A DNA stretch of 64,000 nt, taken from IMG/VR virus record IMGVR_UViG_3300028559_001021, positions 1-64,000 of that record; one strand, written 5' to 3'. The notes under the pieces are model-generated. The model worked only from the letters and a program-made list of their open reading frames with translations, did no database searches and was not told the DNA's origin. Position numbers and translations under genes: made by a program. Source of the stretch: a virus. This document shows, piece by piece, positions 1-7,276 of this stretch. Numbering within the stretch: position 1 is the first letter of the stretch; the number at the start of each line of letters is the position of its first letter.

Positions 1-775
1 CTTTTCTTTTACCCCTACTCACACTCCTTGTATCAGTTTCAAAAACTTGAAGCGCTCTTGTAATTGCTGGGCTAACCTCAAATTCATTTTCATCAATCAA
101 AAATCCCAACATTGTGAATTCATAACTTTGGATATAATATTTTCTTTTCTCCATATCCATCACGGATTCATCAGTAATCCCTCCCATTATAATTGGAATG
201 TAATGTCCTTTAATAACTTGATATGCTTGTCTTGACGAAAACTTCTCAATTACAATTTTATTGAATGAGTTTAACTCCCTCATTCTATTACAAATTATTT
301 TTACTTGATAGGTTATATCAATTGGTACTGGTTGGGGTATTGTATATATATCCATACCTACTCTATTCCCATCCCAAGTTGGAACTTGAGCATAAAAAAA
401 TTGTCTCCTATTTGGTATTGTATATAGTGTAGCTGGATTAGTTCCATATTTAACTTCAGGAGTTCTAACAACTGTTATAAATGGGGGTTCTGCGTTTTTA
501 TCTATATTTTGGAAATCCCAAGTCTGTGTAAATTGTGCCCAATTCTGAGTGGTCATTAATATATCAACATTTGGTACTACCTTACCATCAACAGATAATC
601 TTAGCTCATTCTTAACAAAATCCAAAAACCCACCATCCAAATCAGCATGTAGTAATGATTTGGGTAGATATGTTCCGTCCTTATTGATTTTATCCAACAA
701 CTCTTGCCTTCTAGCCAATAAAATTTTGGATTCAGTTAATGGTAAATTCTTTTTAATCTTTTTAGGTAATGGCAT
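1..775 (-). CDS. Tail sheath stabiliser / completion protein-like (gp15-like), 3' end outside window
   Basis: The gene starts at an ATG at 775, two bases after the stop of the upstream gene, and runs off the left edge after about 258 codons. The product is soluble, begins MPLPKKIKKNLPLTESKILL, and has a central part rich in VRTPEVKYG and TIPNRRQFFY followed by a region with many aromatic residues. I see no catalytic motif. Its length, and its place directly after a gp14-like gene in a phage that also carries gp13, fit T4 gp15, which caps the tail sheath during head-tail joining. The assignment rests on context and general resemblance, so another neck or tail-completion role is possible. Confidence 0.5.
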   Translation of the reverse strand, partial: MPLPKKIKKNLPLTESKILLARRQELLDKINKDGTYLPKSLLHADLDGGFLDFVKNELRLSVDGKVVPNVDILMTTQNWAQFTQTWDFQNIDKNAEPPFITVVRTPEVKYGTNPATLYTIPNRRQFFYAQVPTWDGNRVGMDIYTIPQPVPIDITYQVKIICNRMRELNSFNKIVIEKFSSRQAYQVIKGHYIPIIMGGITDESVMDMEKRKYYIQSYEFTMLGFLIDENEFEVSPAITRALQVFETDTRSVSRGKRK

Positions 776-777
776 AA

Positions 778-1290
778 TTATAATCCTCTAAATTCATTAT
801 CTACTACAGCTGATGCTATAATAGTTCTATAATAAGGTTTATACCCCGCATAGTTATGTTTGTTGTCAGATACAACCCTACCATCATTATTAACAATATA
901 GTATCTGATTCTATCCTCAGTTTCGTAATAACCCAAGTAATCCCCAAATTCAATATCAACTCCCAACTCATCCAATTGTTTTTGGTATGTTGAGAATTTC
1001 ATATTACCTGGTTCAAATTGATTTATCTTATTTCCAGCAATCTGTTTATTCTCTGGTGCCATAATCTGAACATAACCCTTTAATTCAATTGGGGGTAAAA
1101 ATTTAATTCCATCTTTTAATGTTTCACCATATACATCGTCAGTCTTGGTTTTCATTCTATCTACACGATACAATACAACGGTGAAATTCATATCACCATA
1201 CAACCATTCTTCCCCAATAGATAAGTCCAAGTTATAGTCTTCAGCTCCAAAAAACTTACCAACCCTTGTTATAGGCATTTTGTTTATCAT
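778..1290 (-). CDS. Putative neck protein (gp14-like), 170 aa
   Basis: A 170-residue soluble protein. Its C-terminal half contains a segment on fixed placement (FEPGNMKFSTYQKQLDELGV), then GDYLGYYETEDRIRYYIVNN, a pattern I associate with neck/head-completion proteins of T4-like phages. It is shorter than T4 gp14 (about 256 aa). The ATG at 1290 is used; an ATG at 1278 is an alternative. It is transcribed leftward with the gp15-like gene and is divergent from the SNF2 gene, with only about 48 bases between them. A variant of the window's recurring promoter motif lies just upstream. Virion structural protein is likely; the gp14 label is tentative. Confidence 0.38.
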   Translation of the reverse strand: MINKMPITRVGKFFGAEDYNLDLSIGEEWLYGDMNFTVVLYRVDRMKTKTDDVYGETLKDGIKFLPPIELKGYVQIMAPENKQIAGNKINQFEPGNMKFSTYQKQLDELGVDIEFGDYLGYYETEDRIRYYIVNNDGRVVSDNKHNYAGYKPYYRTIIASAVVDNEFRGL

Positions 1291-1293
1291 ATT

Positions 1294-1303
1294 GATAAAT
1301 ATT
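1294..1303 (-). promoter_or_regulatory. Promoter-motif variant AATATTTATC
   Basis: On the minus strand AATATTTATC ends four bases before the ATG at 1290. It is a weaker match to the GATATTTATA motif found before other transcription units here. This divergent gap must hold the start signals of both neighbours. Confidence 0.35.
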
Positions 1304-1338
1304 AAACTTTCAACTATTTTTATGTTAAAATCTTTATT

Positions 1339-3105
1339 TTGACTTTAACAGGAAAAACATCAACTCTTATTGAAACAAAAGCTCTATATATTTTAGATAA
1401 TTATTTGGGTGGGAACAATTATATCCTCAAACTAAAAAATCTAAAAGAAACCAATAAGAAATTCTATCCCACCAGATCCCAATCAGAATATATCGTAAAT
1501 TATAATTCAGTTGAACCAAAGGTTGCCAAGAAATGGGTGAACATAGAACCTTATTTCGCAAAGAAGATTGCTGATGAAAAAAATATGTTGAACATCCCCA
1601 CAGACGTTTGGGTTGAAAAATTATTGGTTGATAAAGAAAAATCTTATCACATTTGGGGTAAGTTTAACACTGGTGATACGTTATCAGATATGTGGTTACC
1701 TAAAGCCGCGTTATTGAAAACACATAACACAACTGAAGTTAAAATTGATTATTCAAAGTATAGTCATAGGACGCCCTTGGAACATCAAAAGGTCGCCATT
1801 GAGAAATTGGTTGGTAGTAAAAAATTCATATTAGCAGACGATATGGGCCTGGGAAAAACAACTGCGGCAATCATAGCCTCACTAGAAACAAATGTTAAGA
1901 AAATCTTAATAATATGTCCCGCTTCATTAAAGTTAAATTGGGAGAGGGAAATTAGAAATTATTCCGATAGAAGTGTTTATATTTGTGAGGGAAAGAATTT
2001 CTCCACCGAGCACGATATTGTTATCATAAATTATGATATTGTTAAAAATTTCTATGATTTAAAAGATAAGGAGAACTCCCCAATTACAAAAGGTAATTTT
2101 GATTTGATTATAATGGACGAGGCACATTATGTTGCAAATCCCCAATCATTGAGAACGAAATTGATTAATAGTTTTGTTAAGAGTTCAGAATACCTTTGGT
2201 TGTTAACAGGAACTCCAATGACAAACAGACCAATCAATTATTATAACTTATTAAACTTAATTGAAAGTCCTGTAGCTCAAAATTGGATGGCTTATGTTAT
2301 TCGGTATTGTCAAGGATATCAATTCAAGGCGGGAAATAGAAAGGTGTGGAATGTCAACGGAGCATCTAACTTGGAAGAATTAAGAGATAGGACATCAAGA
2401 CAAGTGTTAAGAAGATTAAAAGAAGATGTTTTGGATTTACCTGAGAAGATTATAACCCCAATCTATTTGAGATTAAAATCAAAGAAATATGAAGAATTGA
2501 TGGGGGAATATTATGAGTGGTATAATAAAAACCCTAACGAATCAAAATCATTAACCGTTCAATTTAATAAGTTGATGAAGGTTAGACAAGCAATTGCCGA
2601 AGGAAAAGTACCTGATACAATTGAATTTATTGAGAATGTATTGGAACAAGGCAAGAAGGTTATTGTATTCACAAACTTTACTGATACCCTACAACAAATC
2701 CACACCCACTTTGGGAAGAAATCAGTTTATTTGGATGGGACTTGTTCAAAGGCTCAAAGACAATACGCTGTTGATCAATTCCAAGATAATGAAAAGATAT
2801 CTGTATTCGTTGGTAATATTCAAGCAGCAGGAGTTGGTATTACATTAACCGCAGGAGAAGCAGTTATATTCAATGACTTATCGTTTGTTCCCGCACATCA
2901 CCAACAGGCTGAAGATAGAGCTTATAGATATGGGCAGAAAAATTGTGTTTCAGTTTATTACCCAATCTTTGATAATACTATTGAGGGTGTTATATATGAT
3001 ATGTTAATTAATAAAAAGAATATCATTGATACTGTTATGGGCGATAATATTGATAAGGCTGAATTTATAGAACAGATAATGAATAAGATTAACGTATCAC
3101 ATTGA
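1339..3105 (+). CDS. SNF2-family helicase/ATPase (SMARCAL1-like)
   Basis: This is a two-lobe superfamily-2 DNA translocase. Visible motifs are Walker A in DDMGLGKTT (about residues 167-175), DEAH at 260-263, LTGTPMTNR (motif III), and the SNF2 motif VI stretch QAEDRAYRYGQ near the C-terminus. The compact C-lobe resembles the annealing-helicase branch (SMARCAL1/HARP). In T4 the related SF2 enzyme UvsW remodels replication and recombination intermediates, and a similar role is likely. No in-frame ATG occurs near the start, and the next is at about residue 83. The N-terminal residues are best explained by a TTG start at 1339, though the start is uncertain. The product is about 588 aa. Confidence 0.88.
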   Translation: MTLTGKTSTLIETKALYILDNYLGGNNYILKLKNLKETNKKFYPTRSQSEYIVNYNSVEPKVAKKWVNIEPYFAKKIADEKNMLNIPTDVWVEKLLVDKEKSYHIWGKFNTGDTLSDMWLPKAALLKTHNTTEVKIDYSKYSHRTPLEHQKVAIEKLVGSKKFILADDMGLGKTTAAIIASLETNVKKILIICPASLKLNWEREIRNYSDRSVYICEGKNFSTEHDIVIINYDIVKNFYDLKDKENSPITKGNFDLIIMDEAHYVANPQSLRTKLINSFVKSSEYLWLLTGTPMTNRPINYYNLLNLIESPVAQNWMAYVIRYCQGYQFKAGNRKVWNVNGASNLEELRDRTSRQVLRRLKEDVLDLPEKIITPIYLRLKSKKYEELMGEYYEWYNKNPNESKSLTVQFNKLMKVRQAIAEGKVPDTIEFIENVLEQGKKVIVFTNFTDTLQQIHTHFGKKSVYLDGTCSKAQRQYAVDQFQDNEKISVFVGNIQAAGVGITLTAGEAVIFNDLSFVPAHHQQAEDRAYRYGQKNCVSVYYPIFDNTIEGVIYDMLINKKNIIDTVMGDNIDKAEFIEQIMNKINVSH

Positions 3106-3124
3106 TATTTATAGGATATTTATA
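3104..3124 (+). promoter_or_regulatory. Tandem GATATTTATA promoter motifs before the SOD fusion gene
   Basis: Two copies of GATATTTATA (3104-3113 and 3115-3124) lie immediately after the helicase stop codon and just before the ATG at 3129. This suggests the fusion gene has its own strong late-type transcription start. Confidence 0.55.
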
Positions 3125-3128
3125 TCTT

Positions 3129-5750
3129 ATGATGATACTTGAAAACAAAATCAATTTATTAACAGAAAAAATCAATGCTGGTGAGTTTCTATTATTGGAA
3201 ATGAAAAAGATTGGGATTGAGAAATTACCTTATTCGAAATCCTCACTTAAAAGATTTATTGATGGTAAAACTATGGATGTTCATTATAACGGACATTATA
3301 AAACATATGTAAAGAAACTAAACGACGTGTTATCTAAAAAAAATTACGGTGATTTAGAATTAGAAGATATTATTAAATCAATTAGTAAATTCCCGAAAAC
3401 TGTCAGAAACAATGCGGGTGGGGCATTTAACCATGTTTTATTTTGGAAAATGTTATCACCCCAAAAAAAAGAAATCCCATCAGAATTAAAATCAAGAATT
3501 ATAAAAGATTTTGGATCAATAAATGAATTTAAAAATAAATTCAACGAAGAATCTAAAGATAGATTCGGATCTGGATGGTGTTGGTTGGTTCTAACAAAAA
3601 ATGGTAGGTTAAAAATTATGTCAACACCAAATCAAGACAATCCATTAATGAATGTTATTGAGGGAGGTGGGTTTCCAATATTAGGTTTGGACTTATGGGA
3701 ACATGCGTATTATCTAAAGTATCAAAACAAAAGAGATGAATATATTAAAAACTTTTGGCATGTAGTTAATTGGGACTTTGTAAATGACTTGTATTTGAAA
3801 AAACAAAAATCTAAATTAATGGAATCAATTAGGATTATTAAAGAAGAAACTAGTAATGACGGATTACCTGAAAGTGAATACATCGTTAATGGAAGAATTA
3901 ATCCCAAATTAACCCAAGAATTATTAAAAAAAGTATATCCAGAATGTAGTCCTAAAATAATAAAAGATTATGACTTAAATAAACGTATACCAAATGCCTG
4001 TTATGGTAAAATAGAATCAGATACTTGCAAAACTGGTTATGGTGTTATTGGTGGTAAATATGCGATGAGTCAAAGGGGTGGTTTAGGTGAATGGTCAGTT
4101 TTGAATTGGTTTGACGGTCATAAAGATATTAGTAAAAAGATTTTAGAGTTTTATGGATTTCTAAATAGTGAAAAAAGTTCGTTTAAGTCTTGGATGAATA
4201 AAATGAAAAATGCTTTATTTGCTGAAGACAGAAAATTAGTCCAACAATTATTACCATTAATTTCTAATCCTGAAACAAAAAAAGGATCATTAGACCTTGG
4301 TATTACTAGAGAAAATACTGCGGTAGATATTTTAAATTCCTTATATAGTCAATCAAAAATAACAAGATTTTGTGATGGAGACCTTCGTGATAAATTTAAA
4401 GGTCAAGATATGATATGGAATGAAGACAATGTTGATAAGTTCGTTCAGGTTAAACCAACACATGATTTATTTAAAGGTGATGAGAATGGACAACCAATAT
4501 ATGTATTCAAAAGTAAAAACAAATATGAAGTTAAGAATATTCAAATATTTGTTTTCATATATAATCGTAACAATTATATATTATTCAATAATAACGCAAC
4601 CCCAACCCCAATTGAAAACGATTCTAATTTCAAATATTCATATACATTCAAAGAAGATGAGATAATGAAAAAAGATGGCAATGTTTTCTTAAAAAAATTA
4701 ACTGAATCAACACGTAAAAACAGACTATTACTTGAGGGTAGTAATTTCCCATTCTCCAAAAAAAGAATGAGGGATTTAATGTTTAATCAATACCCAAGTT
4801 GTGATGATGATAAGTCAGGTAATGGTTGTATTGGTAAAATTAATGAACCAAATTGCGAAACAAACATTGGGATTATTGGAGGTTATTACACAGAAGAAGA
4901 ATATGGTGGAAGTGGTAATTGGTCATTAATTAATCGTTGGGATGCCAATACAAATATTCATAGTGCAATTATTAACATATATAAAAGAGAAAAAAAGAAA
5001 ACAAAACGTAATTTAAATCTTGAGGATTGGATTTTAGAAAACGTATATGACTTGTTCTCAAATGATGGAATTTACACAGAAGAACTAGTTGATATTGCTA
5101 AAGATTATTTTGATAAAGGTATTAAAAATGAATCTTTTGCCAAAAATATTATTGAGAAAATATATGATTTAGATAAGAAAAAAGAAAATATTGACTATAA
5201 GTTATATAACTATTGTGGTGGAGCAATCAATGATACACTTTATGGTCAAGATATTGTTTTAGAACTAGAAAACAATGAACCAATTTACTTCCAAGTAAAA
5301 CCATTCAAGCCAGACGATATTGGTTATTTTGAAGACGATGATAGAGGGTTTTATTATGGGGTTAAATCATATAACCAACATAATAAATATAAAATGGATT
5401 ATGTTGATATTATAATATATGTTAATACATCAACAGATGAATATGTTATGTTCAGAAATGATTATAATAAAATAATAACAACAAGTAGTACCAATTACGG
5501 TGGTCTTAAATTTATAATCAATTATTATGAAGAACCATTAAAAACAAATATATTATTTGAATTAAAGAAAGGAACAACATTAAGTTCAGAAAAAAAATTA
5601 TTACGAAGAGACAAAGAAAAATTAGTTAAGTATTACCAAGATAGAATACAATTCTTTCAAGATAAACTAAAAGATTTGGGAATTTCAGAAGAATTAAGTG
5701 AAGGTATTAAACAATGTAAAATTCAATTGTTGAAATTATTAACACAATAA
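3129..5750 (+). CDS. Mn-type superoxide dismutase fused to tandem nuclease-like modules (873 aa)
   Basis: Residues about 20-222 form a complete Fe/Mn superoxide dismutase. All four metal ligands are present: H52 (in VHYNGH), H102 (in NNAGGAFNH), and D188 and H192 (in DLWEHAYY). The second-shell Gln is at position 169 in PNQDNPLM, the MnSOD pattern, and the gateway Tyr is Y60. The remaining 650 residues hold two related modules. Each has a Cys/Gly block (GVIGGKY at about 305, GIIGGYY at about 581), an EWSVLNW/NWSLINRW block, then GQD followed 13-14 residues later by QVK (D427/K442, D708/K724). The last spacing resembles PD-(D/E)xK nucleases with Gln for Glu. A lysine-rich helical tail ends the protein. 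Start: ATG at 3129; an earlier TTG at 3102 is less likely. SOD activity is well supported; nuclease activity is inferred. Confidence 0.85.
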   Translation: MMILENKINLLTEKINAGEFLLLEMKKIGIEKLPYSKSSLKRFIDGKTMDVHYNGHYKTYVKKLNDVLSKKNYGDLELEDIIKSISKFPKTVRNNAGGAFNHVLFWKMLSPQKKEIPSELKSRIIKDFGSINEFKNKFNEESKDRFGSGWCWLVLTKNGRLKIMSTPNQDNPLMNVIEGGGFPILGLDLWEHAYYLKYQNKRDEYIKNFWHVVNWDFVNDLYLKKQKSKLMESIRIIKEETSNDGLPESEYIVNGRINPKLTQELLKKVYPECSPKIIKDYDLNKRIPNACYGKIESDTCKTGYGVIGGKYAMSQRGGLGEWSVLNWFDGHKDISKKILEFYGFLNSEKSSFKSWMNKMKNALFAEDRKLVQQLLPLISNPETKKGSLDLGITRENTAVDILNSLYSQSKITRFCDGDLRDKFKGQDMIWNEDNVDKFVQVKPTHDLFKGDENGQPIYVFKSKNKYEVKNIQIFVFIYNRNNYILFNNNATPTPIENDSNFKYSYTFKEDEIMKKDGNVFLKKLTESTRKNRLLLEGSNFPFSKKRMRDLMFNQYPSCDDDKSGNGCIGKINEPNCETNIGIIGGYYTEEEYGGSGNWSLINRWDANTNIHSAIINIYKREKKKTKRNLNLEDWILENVYDLFSNDGIYTEELVDIAKDYFDKGIKNESFAKNIIEKIYDLDKKKENIDYKLYNYCGGAINDTLYGQDIVLELENNEPIYFQVKPFKPDDIGYFEDDDRGFYYGVKSYNQHNKYKMDYVDIIIYVNTSTDEYVMFRNDYNKIITTSSTNYGGLKFIINYYEEPLKTNILFELKKGTTLSSEKKLLRRDKEKLVKYYQDRIQFFQDKLKDLGISEELSEGIKQCKIQLLKLLTQ

Positions 5751-5753
5751 TTT

Positions 5754-5763
5754 GATATTTATA
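5754..5763 (+). promoter_or_regulatory. GATATTTATA promoter motif before gp13
   Basis: An exact GATATTTATA, followed by AATA, ends 11 bases before the ATG at 5775, in the 24-base gap after the SOD fusion gene. Confidence 0.55.
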
Positions 5764-5774
5764 AATAAAAAACT

Positions 5775-6896
5775 ATGTCAATAATACCCGAACCAGAAAG
5801 AACACAGCTCTACACAAAATTAAGACACTCATTGGGTGCTCCACTAAGAAGTATTGAGCTGGAAGATGAACAACTAGATTCCTTATTACAATTGGCAATT
5901 GAGGATTATTCACAATACATACAAGATTGGTTAATTGAATCTCAATGGTCTTCCTTATATGGATTGAACTTGGATACCCAATCATTATCAAAAGCCTTCA
6001 TAACAAAAGGTTTTGACTTTGAGAATAGATATTCTTATGCCTATTCTAAAATTGTTGGATTACAAGCTGGTGGTGACAGTGTATTAAAGAAAGATTATAT
6101 ACAACTTATACCCCACCAACAGATATATGAAATACCAGCAGGTCGTGAGTTAAACGAACTTCTATGGTTTACTCCAGCAACTCTTAATAATTTATTATTT
6201 GACCCATTTTCGTTTGGTGCTATGGGTGGTGTTGGATTGGGTGGTCCTGGTGGTTTTACTCAAATGGGTAATAGTGGTTCATATTTTATGATGCCAGTAT
6301 TTGATATGTTATTAAGAATGCAGGAAATTAATATCCAAAGAAGAATTATTGGTGGGGAAATGACTTATCGTGTTACCGCACTACCTGAAGGCAAAAAAGC
6401 TGTTCACTTAATGCAAACACCTGGGGGTAAATTTGACTTTGGTAATGCAACATTGATGAATGGTAAGGTTTGGTATTGGTATTATGAAGTTGACGGTCCA
6501 GATAGAGATGACTGTTTAAAAAAGAATCCTGATATAATAAAATTACCTTCCGATGTCCCATTTGATAAACTAAGTTGGATTGATTTAAATAACCCCGCTC
6601 AAATATGGGTTCGTAAGTGGTTCTTTGCGTCCGCCAAGGAAACATTATCAAAAGTAAGGGGTAAGTTCAGTGGTAACATTAAAACTCCTGACAGCGAGCT
6701 TACAATGGATTATCAGAGTTTAGCCACAGAAGGTAAAGATGAAAAAACAAAATTGATTGAAGAATTAACTGGGGCTGAAGGAAGATTATCAAGACTTAGA
6801 CCAGAAAAGGTAATGGAAAGAGAAGCGTTGATTGCTGAAAACCTAAATAAGGTTAAAAAATTCCAAGCAATGCCAAGACAAATATATGTAATATAA
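5775..6896 (+). CDS. 13: Neck protein (T4 gp13-like)
   Basis: A 373-residue structural protein. The N-terminus carries the gp13 pattern: a basic helix, then LGAPLRSIELEDEQLDSLL at about residues 20-38, then IEDY. A mid-region QIYEIPAGRE is followed by a Gly/Phe-rich loop (residues about 145-175) absent from short homologues. The C-terminus has WVRKWFFASAKETLSKVRGK and a helical segment ending in AMPRQIYVI. In T4, gp13 closes the filled head and forms the neck with gp14 before tail attachment. It overlaps the next gene by the bases TAATG, so the two are coupled. Confidence 0.75.
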   Translation: MSIIPEPERTQLYTKLRHSLGAPLRSIELEDEQLDSLLQLAIEDYSQYIQDWLIESQWSSLYGLNLDTQSLSKAFITKGFDFENRYSYAYSKIVGLQAGGDSVLKKDYIQLIPHQQIYEIPAGRELNELLWFTPATLNNLLFDPFSFGAMGGVGLGGPGGFTQMGNSGSYFMMPVFDMLLRMQEINIQRRIIGGEMTYRVTALPEGKKAVHLMQTPGGKFDFGNATLMNGKVWYWYYEVDGPDRDDCLKKNPDIIKLPSDVPFDKLSWIDLNNPAQIWVRKWFFASAKETLSKVRGKFSGNIKTPDSELTMDYQSLATEGKDEKTKLIEELTGAEGRLSRLRPEKVMEREALIAENLNKVKKFQAMPRQIYVI

Positions 6897-7240
6897 TGGA
6901 ACAAAAGAAAAAAATTGGTGAAATAACCAAAACATTAAAATACGGACAACAAACTCAACCAACTAAATTAAAGAAGATTGTAAATGTCCCAACCTATACC
7001 ACAAATGGTGAATACCTTTTGATTATTAAAGATGTTGATAAATGTGAAATAACTTTGGATGGTGAAACAACCGAATCAGTTAAAATAAAAGTTTTAACCA
7101 AGACAATTATATTACCAAAGAATTCTTTGATTGATGAGCAATATGAGGAAATTGAAATTGATAATGGAGCTTGTGTTGAACTTGAATATTATATGGGGGG
7201 TTGGTACATAATATCCTCAGATGGAATGAAACTAAATTAA
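6896..7240 (+). CDS. Small protein downstream of gp13, function unknown
   Basis: A 114-residue protein translated from an ATG sharing a base with the gp13 stop. After a lysine-rich N-terminus it is all-beta in character, with alternating hydrophobic residues (YLLIIKDVDKCEITLD, IKVLTKTIILP) and an acidic stretch ending ELEYYMGGWYIISSDG. This looks like a small beta-sandwich or beta-roll, as in head decoration or completion proteins. Position suggests a virion role; no family is recognised. A terminator follows 8 bases after the stop. Confidence 0.6.
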   Translation: MEQKKKIGEITKTLKYGQQTQPTKLKKIVNVPTYTTNGEYLLIIKDVDKCEITLDGETTESVKIKVLTKTIILPKNSLIDEQYEEIEIDNGACVELEYYMGGWYIISSDGMKLN

Positions 7241-7248
7241 ATAATTAA

Positions 7249-7276
7249 CCCCACCTTTTGAGTGGGGTTTTTTTTT
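7249..7276 (+). terminator. Rho-independent terminator after the gp13 operon
   Basis: CCCCAC and GTGGGG form a 6-bp stem around a 7-base loop, followed by nine T. It ends the rightward operon. The stop codon of the convergent polymerase gene overlaps the T-run. Confidence 0.9.

Noticed and set aside
549-791. Rightward 80-codon frame at the left edge
   Set aside because: It lies antisense to the gp15-like gene, whose frame continues to the window edge.
7249-7276. Terminator for the DNA polymerase gene
   Set aside because: On the minus strand the stem is not followed by a convincing T-run, so it serves the rightward operon.
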